Shown here one piece after another: positions 1 through 8,506 of a DNA stretch of 64,000 nucleotides. The translations under genes were made by a program, and so were the position numbers. Source of the stretch: Paramagnetospirillum magnetotacticum MS-1 (GTDB lineage: Bacteria; Pseudomonadota; Alphaproteobacteria; Rhodospirillales; Magnetospirillaceae); assembly GCF_000829825.1 (NCBI RefSeq), contig NZ_JXSL01000030.1:503501-567500 (forward strand), written 5' to 3'. Under the pieces are notes generated by a model, which had not been told where the DNA came from, did not search any database, and worked only from the letters and a program-made list of their open reading frames with translations. Positions within the stretch are counted from its first letter, which is position 1; each line of letters opens with the position of its first letter.

Positions 1-31
1 CTCCCCAAGAATCCCGTGACACGGGCGCGCA

Positions 32-985
32 TTATTTCGCCGATGTCAGTTGCAGGAAGATATCCTCGAGATCGGTTTCCTCGGTGGACAGGTCTGCGAT
101 GCCCAGCTTGGCGGCGGCGAAGGCGTCCAGAATGCGGCCCATGGGCGTGGCCGAAGGACGATAGCGCAACAAAAGCCGCCGCCCGTCCAGCCGTTCCGGC
201 CCAAAGGGAACCAGTTCAGCCGGTATCTCCGCCAGATCGGCGTCGAGGGTAATGGTCAACGCCTTGCCATCGATGCGCTTCAAAAGATTGGGCGTGGAAT
301 CGCAGGCCACCAGCTTGCCGTGATTGATGATGGCGATGCGGTCGCAAAGCTGCTCCGCCTCTTCCAGGTAATGGGTGGTGAGCAAAATGGTGGTGCCGTG
401 CTCGTTCAACTGGCGCACATAGGCCCAGAGCTGTTGGCGCAATTCGATATCGACACCGGCTGTTGGTTCGTCGAGGACCAGGACGGGCGGCGCGTGCACC
501 ATGGCCTTGGCCACCAGCAGACGGCGGCGCATGCCGCCCGACAGGGTGCGGGCATAAGCCCCCGCCTTGTCGGCCAGCCCCACCGCTTCGAGAATTTCCA
601 TGGTGCGGCGTTCGGATTTGGGCACGCCATACATGCCCGCCTGCACGTCCAGCAATTCACGCGGGGTGAAGAAGGGGTCCAGATTCAGTTCCTGCGGCAC
701 GACCCCGATGGCGGCCTTGGCGCCGCGGCTGTCGGTGTCGATATCGCGGTCCCAGATCCTTACCCGGCCCTCGGTCTTGCGCACCAGACCGGCCATGATG
801 TTGATGAAAGTACTCTTTCCCGCCCCGTTGGGGCCCAGCAGGCCGAAGAACGAGCCGCGTGGCACCGACAGCGAAACGCCGTCCAATGCGCGCTTTTCCC
901 CGCCCCGGCCCTGATAGACCTTGACCAGACAGTGGGCTTCGACCGCCGATTCGGGCAAGCTGGTGTGAGAGAGTGATTGAACCAT
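32..985 (-). CDS. ABC transporter ATP-binding protein (ABC-2 / DrrA-NodI type)
   Basis: This is the cytoplasmic ATPase of an ABC exporter that would energise an ABC-2 membrane permease. The nucleotide-binding domain fills residues 20-235: Walker A GPNGAGKST near residue 51, signature LSGGM near 148, Walker B VLVLDEP near 168 and an H-loop in LLTTHYLEEAEQL. The C-terminal ~80 residues match the extension usual in the DrrA/CcmA/NodI group. The ATG at 985 is preferred over an in-frame TTG at 994, giving 317 residues. No permease is visible, so the partner gene probably lies beyond the left edge. The gene is divergent from the zinc-finger/polA pair. The exported substrate cannot be read from the sequence. 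Confidence 0.9.
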   Translation of the reverse strand: MVQSLSHTSLPESAVEAHCLVKVYQGRGGEKRALDGVSLSVPRGSFFGLLGPNGAGKSTFINIMAGLVRKTEGRVRIWDRDIDTDSRGAKAAIGVVPQELNLDPFFTPRELLDVQAGMYGVPKSERRTMEILEAVGLADKAGAYARTLSGGMRRRLLVAKAMVHAPPVLVLDEPTAGVDIELRQQLWAYVRQLNEHGTTILLTTHYLEEAEQLCDRIAIINHGKLVACDSTPNLLKRIDGKALTITLDADLAEIPAELVPFGPERLDGRRLLLRYRPSATPMGRILDAFAAAKLGIADLSTEETDLEDIFLQLTSAK

Positions 986-1034
986 GGCCGCCAATGGGTA
1001 TCATCCGGCCAACACCTCGGTCAACGGAGCACCC

Positions 1035-1232
1035 ATGTCTTCCGCTTCCACCCAGCCCGCTTTCGACACCGTCACCGTTTCCGCCGCCTCGGTCGCCTGT
1101 GACGGCGACGTGGCCAACGGCCTCGGTCATCCCCGCGTCTTCCTCGACCTGACGGCCGAGGGCAAGATCGTGTGCCCCTATTGCTCGCGGACCTATGTTC
1201 TGGCCGAGGGCGCCAAGATCGGTCACCATTGA
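1035..1232 (+). CDS. CHCC-type zinc-finger protein (NDUFS6-like)
   Basis: A 65-residue protein whose C-terminal half reads HPRVFLDL then G-x-I-V-CPYCSRTYVL, the pattern of the zf-CHCC family, which includes the small complex I subunit NDUFS6. The conserved His and the two Cys of CPYC are visible, with a further Cys near residue 23. It starts at ATG 1035, five bases after a GGAG ribosome-binding site. An upstream in-frame ATG at 984 would overlap the divergent ABC gene and has no such site. The stop codon overlaps the proposed TTG start of polA (TTGA), which suggests translational coupling. The family is widespread in alphaproteobacteria; its exact role there is not settled. Confidence 0.85.
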   Translation: MSSASTQPAFDTVTVSAASVACDGDVANGLGHPRVFLDLTAEGKIVCPYCSRTYVLAEGAKIGHH

Positions 1233-4009
1233 CCGCTCCTCGCCATGTCACCCTGATCGACGGCTCGGGCTTCATCTTCCGGGCCTTTCACGGCCTGCCG
1301 CCCATGACGCGGCCCGACGGCACGCCGGTGAACGCCGTCTACGGCTTCACCACCATGCTGATGAAGCTCTTGGCCGACAGCCAGTCGGATCATGTGGCGG
1401 TGATCTTTGACTCCTCGCGCAAGACCTTCCGCAGCGAGATCTATCCCGAATACAAGGCCCACCGCCCGCCCGCGCCCGACGAACTGGTGCCTCAGTTCCC
1501 CCTGGTGCGCGAAGCCACCAGGGCCTTCGACCTGCCCGCCATCGAGTTGGAGGGCTTCGAGGCCGATGACCTGATCGCCACCTATGCCCGCTTGGCCGTC
1601 GAGGCCGGGGCCAGCGTCACCATCGTGTCGTCGGACAAGGATCTGATGCAGTTGGTGGGGCCGGGGGTCGATATGTACGACCCCATGAAGAACCGCGCCA
1701 TCGGCGAGGCCGAGGTGCGCGAGAAGTTCGGCGTGGCCCCGGACAAGGTGGTCGATGTCCAGGCGCTGTGCGGCGATTCCTCCGACAACGTGCCGGGCGT
1801 ACCGGGTATCGGCGTCAAGACCGCCGCTCAACTGATCGAGGAATACGGCGATCTCGACACCCTGCTGGCCAGGGCCTCGGAGATCAAGCAGCCCAAGCGC
1901 CGCGAAAGCCTGATCGAACATGCCGAACTGGCCCGCATCTCGCGCCAGTTGGTGCGCCTGCGCACCGACGCGCCGGTGCCGGTGCCGCTGGCCGATCTGG
2001 ACGTCAAGCCGCCCGCTCCGGAAAAGCTGGCCGCCTTCTGTGCCGCCCAGGGCTTCCGCTCGCTCATGGGCCGCCTCAACGCCAAGATTCCCACCACGGC
2101 ACCGACCGCCACCCGCGCCATCGTGGACACGGCTTCGGCCGAGGCGCCCTCCCTGCCGCCCAAGGTGGAGAGTGATTACGAGTTGGTCACCGACTTGGCC
2201 GCCCTGGACCGCTGGGTTGCCCAGGCTAGCAAGGCCGGGCTGGTGGGCTTTGATACCGAGACGACCGGCCTCGACCCGCTGCGCGCCAAGCTGGTGGGCG
2301 TGTCCCTGGCCCTGGCGCCGGGGCGGGCCTGCTATATCCCCGTGATGCATTCCTCGGGCGAGGCCCAGGGCGATCTGCTGGGCGGCCCGTCGGCGGATGC
2401 GCCCAAGCTGATTCCCGCCGCCGACATCTTGGCGCGGTTGAAGCCCTTGCTGGCCGATCCGGCGGTCCTTAAGGTCGGGCACAACATCAAATACGACATG
2501 CAGGTGATGGCGGGGCTGGGCCTTGCCATCCAATCCTTCGACGACACCATGCTGCTGTCCTATGTGCTGGACGGGGCCAGCCACGGCCATGGGCTGGACG
2601 AATTGTGCCTGCTCCATCTCGGCCACAGGAATATCAGCTTCGCGGAAGTCTGCGGTTCGGGGCGCAATCAGGTGACCTTCGACCGTGTGCCCCTGGACAA
2701 GGCCTGCGCCTATGCCGCCGAGGACGCGGATATGACGCTCAGGCTGCACGGCCTGCTCAAGCCGCGCCTTTTGCTTGAACGCATGGTCAGCGTCTACGAG
2801 ACCCTGGAACGCCCGCTGGTGCCGGTGATCGCCGCCATGGAGCGCGACGGCATCAAGGTGGACCGCCCCCAACTGATGGCGCTTTCCGAGGATTTCGGTC
2901 GCCGCCTGACCGAGTTGGAGACCGAGGTGGTGGCGCTCAATAACGGCGAGGCCTTCAACCTGGGCTCGCCGCAGCAATTGGGCAAGGTCCTGTTCGAGAC
3001 CCTTAATCTCCCCGGCGGCAAGAAGACCAAGACCGGCCAATGGGCCACCGGCGCCGATGTTCTGGAGGACCTGGCCCATCTCCATCCCCTTCCCGCCCGT
3101 CTGCTGGACTGGCGGCAATTATCCAAGCTGAAGGGCACCTATACCGACGCCCTGGTGGCCCAGATCAATCCGGCCACGGGCCGCGTCCACACCTCCTATG
3201 CCTTGGCGGCCACCACCACCGGGCGGTTATCGTCTAGCGACCCCAATCTGCAGAACATCCCCATCCGCACCGAGGAAGGCCGCAAGATCCGCCACGCCTT
3301 CGTGGCCGAGCCGGGCAAGAGACTGATCAGCGCCGACTATTCCCAGATCGAGTTGCGCCTCGTCGCCCATGTGGCGGAGATCGAGGGCCTGCGCGACGCC
3401 TTCGCCGACGGCGCCGACATCCACGCCATCACCGCGTCGCAGGTCTTCGGCGTGCCGTTGGACGGCATGGATTCCGCCCTGCGCCGCCGGGCCAAGGCCA
3501 TCAATTTCGGCATCATCTACGGCATCAGCCCCTTCGGTCTGGCCGCTCAACTGGGCATCCCCCAGGGCGAAGCCAAGGCCTATATCGAAGCCTATTTCGC
3601 CCGCTACCCCGAAATCCGCACCTTCATGGAACGGACCAAGGAGGAGGCGCGGGAGAAGGGATTCGTCACCACCTTGTTCGGGCGCAAGGTTTTCACGCCG
3701 GGCATCAAGGACAAGAACGGGGCCATGCGCGCCTTCGCCGAGCGCGCCGCCATCAACGGCCCCATCCAGGGCGGTGCTGCCGACATCATCAAGCGGGCCA
3801 TGATCCGCCTGCCTGCCGCTCTGGTGGCGGAGGGGCTCAAGGCCCGCCTGCTGCTCCAGGTCCATGACGAACTGGTGCTCGAAGCCCCCGAGGACGAGAC
3901 CGAGGCCACCGTCCGGGTGGTGAAGCGCGTCATGGAAGCCGCCGCCACCCTTTCCGTCCCCCTGCTGGTGGAAGCTGGAATCGCAGACAGCTGGGACGCG
4001 GCCCACTGA
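1229..4009 (+). CDS. polA: DNA polymerase I
   Basis: Repair and Okazaki-fragment-processing polymerase, about 926 residues. Three domains are visible in order. The 5'-3' exonuclease begins with VTLIDGSGFIFRAFHGL and has the helix-hairpin motif GDSSDNVPGVPGIGVKTA. The 3'-5' proofreading domain keeps FDTETTGLDP, GHNIKYD and YAAEDAD, so it looks active. The polymerase domain carries motif A (DYSQIELRLVAH), motif B (RRRAKAINFGIIYG) and motif C (VHDELVLEAP). The start is the uncertain part: the family begins a few residues before LIDGSG, and the only suitable in-frame codon is TTG at 1229, which overlaps the stop of the preceding gene. An earlier ATG at 1172 lies inside that gene. Confidence 0.95.
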   Translation: MTAPRHVTLIDGSGFIFRAFHGLPPMTRPDGTPVNAVYGFTTMLMKLLADSQSDHVAVIFDSSRKTFRSEIYPEYKAHRPPAPDELVPQFPLVREATRAFDLPAIELEGFEADDLIATYARLAVEAGASVTIVSSDKDLMQLVGPGVDMYDPMKNRAIGEAEVREKFGVAPDKVVDVQALCGDSSDNVPGVPGIGVKTAAQLIEEYGDLDTLLARASEIKQPKRRESLIEHAELARISRQLVRLRTDAPVPVPLADLDVKPPAPEKLAAFCAAQGFRSLMGRLNAKIPTTAPTATRAIVDTASAEAPSLPPKVESDYELVTDLAALDRWVAQASKAGLVGFDTETTGLDPLRAKLVGVSLALAPGRACYIPVMHSSGEAQGDLLGGPSADAPKLIPAADILARLKPLLADPAVLKVGHNIKYDMQVMAGLGLAIQSFDDTMLLSYVLDGASHGHGLDELCLLHLGHRNISFAEVCGSGRNQVTFDRVPLDKACAYAAEDADMTLRLHGLLKPRLLLERMVSVYETLERPLVPVIAAMERDGIKVDRPQLMALSEDFGRRLTELETEVVALNNGEAFNLGSPQQLGKVLFETLNLPGGKKTKTGQWATGADVLEDLAHLHPLPARLLDWRQLSKLKGTYTDALVAQINPATGRVHTSYALAATTTGRLSSSDPNLQNIPIRTEEGRKIRHAFVAEPGKRLISADYSQIELRLVAHVAEIEGLRDAFADGADIHAITASQVFGVPLDGMDSALRRRAKAINFGIIYGISPFGLAAQLGIPQGEAKAYIEAYFARYPEIRTFMERTKEEAREKGFVTTLFGRKVFTPGIKDKNGAMRAFAERAAINGPIQGGAADIIKRAMIRLPAALVAEGLKARLLLQVHDELVLEAPEDETEATVRVVKRVMEAAATLSVPLLVEAGIADSWDAAH

Positions 4010-4332
4010 GGGGATACGCCAAGGGACTCGTCCCCAAGGCGCTCATCCCAACTCCATCGCCACCACAATGCGGACAGCCGATGCGGGCACATACCTCCGC
4101 CATGGTAACTTGCGCGCGAAATGGCGATTATGCAGAATTGCTTGTTACAGGCTGTTTACATGATGTTTAATGAAAAGCCGCAATAAATTTGACGCCATTA
4201 CAATACTCATATTTGTAATGCGGACATTATTCTATTGCGGGCCGAAATCCCGCCGACATACTATCGACCTAGAAGAGTCTCCCGTCTCCCTGGCGGGACA
4301 CAGTTGCCAGGCGATGGCCTGAAGGAGGTATC
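4010..4332. promoter_or_regulatory. AT-rich intergenic region with an 8-bp inverted repeat
   Basis: This 323-bp gap has no convincing gene. Bases 4130-4250 are far more AT-rich than their surroundings. They contain a perfect inverted repeat, CATTACAA (4196-4203) and TTGTAATG (4213-4220), separated by 9 bases, which has the size and symmetry of a regulator-binding site. Further on, CCTGGC and GCCAGG (about 4290-4313) can pair in the leader just upstream of the strong ribosome-binding site GAAGGAGGT of the 68-residue gene. No -35/-10 pair stands out. The likely role is the control region of the two small downstream genes. Confidence 0.4.
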
Positions 4333-4539
4333 ATGGATGCAGCGACGTTGGAGATGGTGTTGACCGCCTACGACGAAACCGTTCAGGATGCACTTGCTTC
4401 GGGGCATGGCGATGGTGTCGCCCATACGGAGGGCCTCACCGCGGCAGCCATGCTGCTGGCGGCGGTCACCGGGGTCGAGGACGCCGCCGCCCGTGCCGAG
4501 GTCGAGATGCTAGATCCCAGAAAGAGGCTCGCCGCCTAG
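4333..4539 (+). CDS. Small protein of unknown function (68 aa)
   Basis: A 68-residue ORF with an excellent ribosome-binding site (GAAGGAGGT, six bases before the ATG). The protein is Ala-rich and acidic (MDAATLEMVLTAYDETVQDAL, then a central GHGDGVAHTEGLTAAAMLLAA), with predicted helices and no membrane segment or known motif. It lies 20 bases before another small gene on the same strand, so the two are probably co-transcribed from the AT-rich region upstream. I do not recognise the family. Confidence 0.7.
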   Translation: MDAATLEMVLTAYDETVQDALASGHGDGVAHTEGLTAAAMLLAAVTGVEDAAARAEVEMLDPRKRLAA

Positions 4540-4559
4540 CGGACGGCGACGACGCCAGC

Positions 4560-4820
4560 GTGGACGACGTAAAGACCATGACCGAATCACTTGCCGAAGA
4601 GAAAAAACGGCTCGATGCCGAGTTGGACACCGCCCTTCACACCTTCGCCGAGTACGAAGAAGGCATGAATGTCCGCTGGCAAACCGCTGATCCCGCCGCC
4701 CGTCAGGCCCTGATGGAGGAGCGTAATCAGGTGGAAGAGCAGTTGGGCATCGTCGCCTTGGTGCTGCGGCTCGACGAAATCCGCGAACAACTGGACGCCT
4801 TGCGCCAGCAAGTCGCCTGA
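4560..4820 (+). CDS. Small coiled-coil protein of unknown function (80-86 aa)
   Basis: A charged, helix-rich protein with heptad-like spacing of Leu and Glu/Arg from SLAEEKKRLDAELDTAL to LDEIREQLDALRQQ, so probably a coiled coil over most of its length. GTG at 4560 gives 86 residues; ATG at 4578 (MTESLAEEKKRL) gives 80 and is equally plausible. It follows the 68-residue gene by 20 bases and converges with the PIG-L gene. Function unknown. Confidence 0.7.
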   Translation: MDDVKTMTESLAEEKKRLDAELDTALHTFAEYEEGMNVRWQTADPAARQALMEERNQVEEQLGIVALVLRLDEIREQLDALRQQVA

Positions 4821-4833
4821 CGGTTTTCGCGCG

Positions 4834-5595
4834 TTACAGATCCTCTTTGCCCAATTTCGCCAGGGCATCGCAGACTTCCGCCGGGGTGGTGAAGTCGATG
4901 CGCGGATGGCGAAACGGAACCCACTGGAATCTCTGGTAGAAGGTCAGCCCCGGATGGGGAGGGCGCGAATAGTCGTACTCCGCCTGGGGCCGCAGCGCCT
5001 CGCGCGCGCTTTGGACATAATCCAGATTGCCGCTTTCACTGCCATAGACGGCCAGTTGGAGTCTCTTGGCCACCTGCTCGTCGGGCGTCAGGGCGATCAC
5101 CTGCCCCGCGACTCCGCCGATAAAGCACTGGCTGTTCACCCGGCCTGCGGCGAAGTTGTAGAGCGGCGCCTCGAAGACCTCCACCCGATGGCGCAATCCC
5201 CTCGCCAGAAAGCTGGCCACGTCGTGGTCCTGATGTCCGCCTTCATAGGCCGGGACCCACAAGGCGTCGGCCCCCAGACGGTCGAGAGCGTCAAGGACGG
5301 CGCGGCGCGCCACGGCGAACTCATCCTTCAGCCTGCGGGTCGGGATGGGAAGCGGACCGATGGCCTCGGCCCCCAGAAGCTTCGCCGCCGCCACGGCCTC
5401 GGCGGTTCGGACGGCGACACGCCGGGAACGCCCACTGCGCTGCCAGGGCCAGAGCAGTTCCGCCGCCGGAATGCCGTCGGTCAGCCACAGAACCGCGACC
5501 CGCGACCCGCTTGCCCTGGCCCGCCCGATCATCGCCGAAAAGCCGACGACCTCGTCATCGGGATGAGGCGCGAGGACCAGAATGGACGCGGTCAT
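4834..5595 (-). CDS. PIG-L family (LmbE-like) N-deacetylase
   Basis: A zinc-dependent deacetylase of the PIG-L/LmbE family, 253 residues. The diagnostic metal-binding motif is near the N-terminus (LAPHPDDEVVG), and a second conserved His-containing segment follows (EGGHQDHDVASF). Family members remove N-acetyl groups from GlcNAc-containing substrates in GPI, mycothiol/bacillithiol and glycolipid pathways. The ATG at 5595 overlaps the stop of the upstream glycosyltransferase gene (ATGA), so the two are translationally coupled and likely act on the same sugar intermediate. The actual substrate is not known. Confidence 0.88.
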   Translation of the reverse strand: MTASILVLAPHPDDEVVGFSAMIGRARASGSRVAVLWLTDGIPAAELLWPWQRSGRSRRVAVRTAEAVAAAKLLGAEAIGPLPIPTRRLKDEFAVARRAVLDALDRLGADALWVPAYEGGHQDHDVASFLARGLRHRVEVFEAPLYNFAAGRVNSQCFIGGVAGQVIALTPDEQVAKRLQLAVYGSESGNLDYVQSAREALRPQAEYDYSRPPHPGLTFYQRFQWVPFRHPRIDFTTPAEVCDALAKLGKEDL

Positions 5596-6908
5596 GACCG
5601 GCAGGCGGCTTCCAGCTTCTGCCCCATGGCAACGGCTTCGGCCTCTTCAACGGCGGCGCGCCAGACCGGCAGCAAATCCTCGACCAGGACCTGATCCCAG
5701 CTGGGCAGGGCATGGCTGGTGCTGGACGTCACCGCCTGGCGCATCTCCGCCAGATGCCCCGGATTGCCAGCCAGGGCCTCGAGAACCTCGGCCCATTTGC
5801 GGGCGGAACTGTCGCCGACCACTTCGCCGGTTAGCCCCGGCTGAACATAATGGCTCATTCCTCCGGCGGCGGAGACGACCACCGGCAGGCCCGACGCCAA
5901 ACCTTCGAGAACGACATTGCTGACCACTTCGATCTCCGAGGGCATGACCAGCAGATCGGCGCAGGCGTAAACCCGCGACAGATCCTCCTCGCCCAACTGG
6001 CCGGGACAGGTCACCGAGGAACCAAGCCGCCCGAGAATGGCCGCCTTCTCACGGCCGTCACCGGCGCAGAACAGATGAAGGCCGACGCCGCGCCCGTTGA
6101 CCTGCCGGATCGCTTCCACCAGGGGGGCCAGATTTTTGCTGGGGTCCAGACGGCCGACGAACAGCGCGACGGACATGGTCTCGGGAATGCCGAAACGGGC
6201 AGAAAGCCAGGCGCGGTCGCGCTTTTCCGGAGCGAAGACATTGTGGTTGAGACCGCGCCGCAGCATCCGCACCCTGTCGGGAGGCAAGACCTCGGAGGCC
6301 AGCCGGACTTCGTCAGCCTTGGACACCAGCGCATAGGCGCAGCGGGACTGATGACGGGCCAGACGGGCCAGCTTGGTCCGCTTGAACCGTTCGGGCAGAT
6401 CCAGGTCCTGGGTCAGCAACCGCCCCAGCCAGCCATGGCCGCAAATCTTGTGGATGGACTGCTCGGCGAACAGTCGGGTCAGTTCCGGGGTGGCGGTGTG
6501 AATGGAATTGACCAGGGGCAGCCCGGTCCGCGCCGCCACCCGCTCCGCCGTTCGGGAAAAGGCGAAGAAGGCGTCGGTGGTGTGCAGCATGTTGAAGCGG
6601 CCCTCGCTCAACCTTCGGGCCAGCAGGGGATGCCAGGGCGACAGATCGGTATGATCGGGCAGCGGACCGGTCAAGGCCTGCAAGCGCCGCGTACTGAAGA
6701 CGGGCGGCAGGGTGACGCAGCGGACATTGGCGCCCAATTCGGTGGTCCGCTCGGCCTCTCCCGACATGAAGACCGTCAGTTCCAAGCTTTCGGGCTGGCG
6801 AAGCGCAGCCTCGGCCAGCCGCTCCCAGCACTTCACATGACCTCCGGCCCCCTGGCGTTGCTCGAGGTCGACCAGGGCCGCCACGGACAGGATGGGCAAG
6901 CCGCTCAA
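5592..6908 (-). CDS. Glycosyltransferase, GT4-like
   Basis: A 438-residue GT-B-fold glycosyltransferase. The C-terminal half has the usual GT4 landmarks: FVGRLDPSKNLAPLVEAI (start of the nucleotide-sugar-binding domain), LFCAGDG, and MPSEIEVVSNVVLEGLASGLPVV, where the conserved E-x7-E pattern of the family sits. The N-terminal domain is the acceptor side. Translation appears to start at TTG 6908, overlapping the stop of the membrane-protein gene (TTGA), and the gene ends in a 4-base overlap with the deacetylase. It is the middle gene of a tightly coupled trio that suggests synthesis of a deacetylated glycoconjugate. Confidence 0.88.
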   Translation of the reverse strand: MSGLPILSVAALVDLEQRQGAGGHVKCWERLAEAALRQPESLELTVFMSGEAERTTELGANVRCVTLPPVFSTRRLQALTGPLPDHTDLSPWHPLLARRLSEGRFNMLHTTDAFFAFSRTAERVAARTGLPLVNSIHTATPELTRLFAEQSIHKICGHGWLGRLLTQDLDLPERFKRTKLARLARHQSRCAYALVSKADEVRLASEVLPPDRVRMLRRGLNHNVFAPEKRDRAWLSARFGIPETMSVALFVGRLDPSKNLAPLVEAIRQVNGRGVGLHLFCAGDGREKAAILGRLGSSVTCPGQLGEEDLSRVYACADLLVMPSEIEVVSNVVLEGLASGLPVVVSAAGGMSHYVQPGLTGEVVGDSSARKWAEVLEALAGNPGHLAEMRQAVTSSTSHALPSWDQVLVEDLLPVWRAAVEEAEAVAMGQKLEAACRS

Positions 6909-7894
6909 TTCTGCCTCTCCGGAGCCAACAGACCCTTGATCCCCCGGCGTTCGGTAAACAGCCAGACCAGCAGGCCAGGACCGCAGACCAGGATTTCGCG
7001 GGCGCGCTTGGCCAAAGCCAGGGCCAGAGCGGATTCTGCAGGCACACCCAGCAAAAGCCCCACCGCCACGATCGCGCCCTCCTGCGCGCCGATGGCGCCC
7101 GGTATCAGGAATGCGGCGCTACGGATCGCCCAGGTCAGACTCTCCAGCGCCAGAGCGGTCTCCAGATTGGTAGGCAGACCAAGGGCCGACAGCAGGATCC
7201 AGGCCTCGCCCACATGGGTCAGCCACCCGGCCAGCCGCCAGCCGAAACCGGCCAGCATCCGCGGCCGGTCCCCAAGGATCGACGCCACCTCCCGGTCCAA
7301 CTCGGCCGCCCCCCTGGCCAGACGGGACGAGGTCTCCTCCCCCATCACCTTTTTCGCAATGCCCGACAGGCCGCCGAAGAACCCCTTGCGCTGAAGGGCG
7401 GCCAGCAACCCGGCCAGCAGAACCAGAACCAATGTTCCCGCCACGGCCTGGAAACTGGCGGCAATTCCAGGCGCGGTCAGCAGCAGGGCGCCCACCCCCA
7501 TCAGGGCGAACGCCGCCTGGGAGACGATGCCCAGAAGGAAATCCACGGCCACCTGCGCTCCGGCCGTCTGCGTCCGGACGCCGGACGCCGCCATCAGCCG
7601 GGCCCGCGCCACATCGCCGCCGACCTGGCCCACCGGCAACAGGGTATTGATGGATTCGCCGATCCAGCGCATGACCAGCATGGAGCCGAAACCCGGCCGG
7701 TCTCCGGGCGCCATGACGGCGCGCCAACCCAGGGTATGGGCGGCGATGGGAATGGCGCGGAAAAAGCAGACGGCCGCAATGGCCGGGCCAAGCATGGAGA
7801 AAGCTTCCCCCAGGCGGCCAATGTCCTGGGCCAGCGTCAAAGCTATCAGGCCGCCGATTCCGAGGATGGCGGCAATGGCAAACTGTACTCGCAT
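6905..7894 (-). CDS. Lysylphosphatidylglycerol synthase-like membrane protein (UPF0104/HpnL type)
   Basis: A 329-residue polytopic inner-membrane protein with about eight hydrophobic segments, starting with AIAAILGIGGLIALTLA. The segment RWIGESINTLLPVGQVGGDVARARLM is the conserved signature of the flippase-like membrane domain found in MprF and in HpnL/AglD-type proteins; there is no lysyl-transferase domain. Proteins of this type are often next to glycosyltransferases and are thought to move or present lipid-linked substrates. It is the first gene of the leftward trio; its stop overlaps the TTG start of the GT4 gene. The HpnL comparison is by general resemblance only. Confidence 0.75.
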   Translation of the reverse strand: MRVQFAIAAILGIGGLIALTLAQDIGRLGEAFSMLGPAIAAVCFFRAIPIAAHTLGWRAVMAPGDRPGFGSMLVMRWIGESINTLLPVGQVGGDVARARLMAASGVRTQTAGAQVAVDFLLGIVSQAAFALMGVGALLLTAPGIAASFQAVAGTLVLVLLAGLLAALQRKGFFGGLSGIAKKVMGEETSSRLARGAAELDREVASILGDRPRMLAGFGWRLAGWLTHVGEAWILLSALGLPTNLETALALESLTWAIRSAAFLIPGAIGAQEGAIVAVGLLLGVPAESALALALAKRAREILVCGPGLLVWLFTERRGIKGLLAPERQN

Positions 7895-8025
7895 GGCGCC
7901 AGATACTAACCGAAATCCAAGTGAGGCGGGCCGCCCCCCGCAACGGAAGGGAAAAACGGAGTGTAAAATAGATCATTGCCCGACGCGTGAGAAGCGCCGA
8001 GCGCCACCCTCATGCCAGACTTGCG

Positions 8026-8325
8026 TCAGCGGCGGAAGACGAAACGGCGCTGGCGCTGGCGCTGGCGGCAGGCGATGGACAGGCCAAGTCCCATCAGGCC
8101 AACGGCAATCCATGCCGGCATGTCGAGAACAGTGGCTGCAAAAGCGCTGAACGCCGAACGGCCAGCATCCGTGGTGTCCGGCGCATGACCCGAAATCAGC
8201 GTAACCACGTCGGCGGTCACGATACTGGCGTATTCGGCGGGGCCCAAGGCCAGAACAGCATCGGCTGACGCCATGATCACGGCGACGCCGATCAACAGCC
8301 AACCCATCACACGCCCGAAGAACAT
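8026..8325 (-). CDS. Small two-TM membrane protein of unknown function (99 aa)
   Basis: A 99-residue protein with hydrophobic segments at residues 6-27 (VMGWLLIGVAVIMASADAVLAL) and about 66-86 (VLDMPAWIAVGLMGLGLSI) and a very basic tail (CRQRQRQRRFVFRR) that should stay in the cytoplasm. I know similar short proteins from Rhodospirillales but no assigned function. It is transcribed leftward, separated from the membrane-protein gene by about 130 bp and divergent from tRNA-Ser. Confidence 0.65.
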   Translation of the reverse strand: MFFGRVMGWLLIGVAVIMASADAVLALGPAEYASIVTADVVTLISGHAPDTTDAGRSAFSAFAATVLDMPAWIAVGLMGLGLSIACRQRQRQRRFVFRR

Positions 8326-8435
8326 GTATGCCCCCGACGATTAAAGCCCTTATCTCACGGATGAATATAGGTTTGCGCCCAAGTTATCTGAAATTCAACC
8401 ACTTTTCGGCAGAAATCTGTAAATCTCTTGAGGGC

Positions 8436-8464
8436 TTGCACCCATCCCGGTGCTCGTGTATCTT
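8436..8464 (+). promoter_or_regulatory. Promoter of tRNA-Ser
   Basis: TTGCAC (-35, 8436-8441), a 17-base spacer and TATCTT (-10, 8459-8464) stand about 40 bases upstream of tRNA-Ser. Between promoter and tRNA lies a perfect 20-bp palindrome, GAACCCGGCGCGCCGGGTTC (8478-8497), which could fold as a leader hairpin removed during tRNA maturation. Confidence 0.65.
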
Positions 8465-8506
8465 CCCGCCCTTCCCCGAACCCGGCGCGCCGGGTTCGTG
8501 TGTTGC

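Noticed and set aside
1223-3118. 631-residue minus-strand ORF opposite polA
   Set aside because: Antisense shadow of conserved polymerase domains, with His/Gln/Gly-rich composition.
4260-4332. Possible cyclic-di-GMP riboswitch in the leader of the 68-aa gene
   Set aside because: A few GEMM-like words (GGGACACA, GCCAGG) occur, but the conserved core and tetraloop helix cannot be drawn.
5850-7394. 514-residue plus-strand ORF opposite the GT4 and membrane-protein genes
   Set aside because: Antisense shadow spanning two overlapping real genes.
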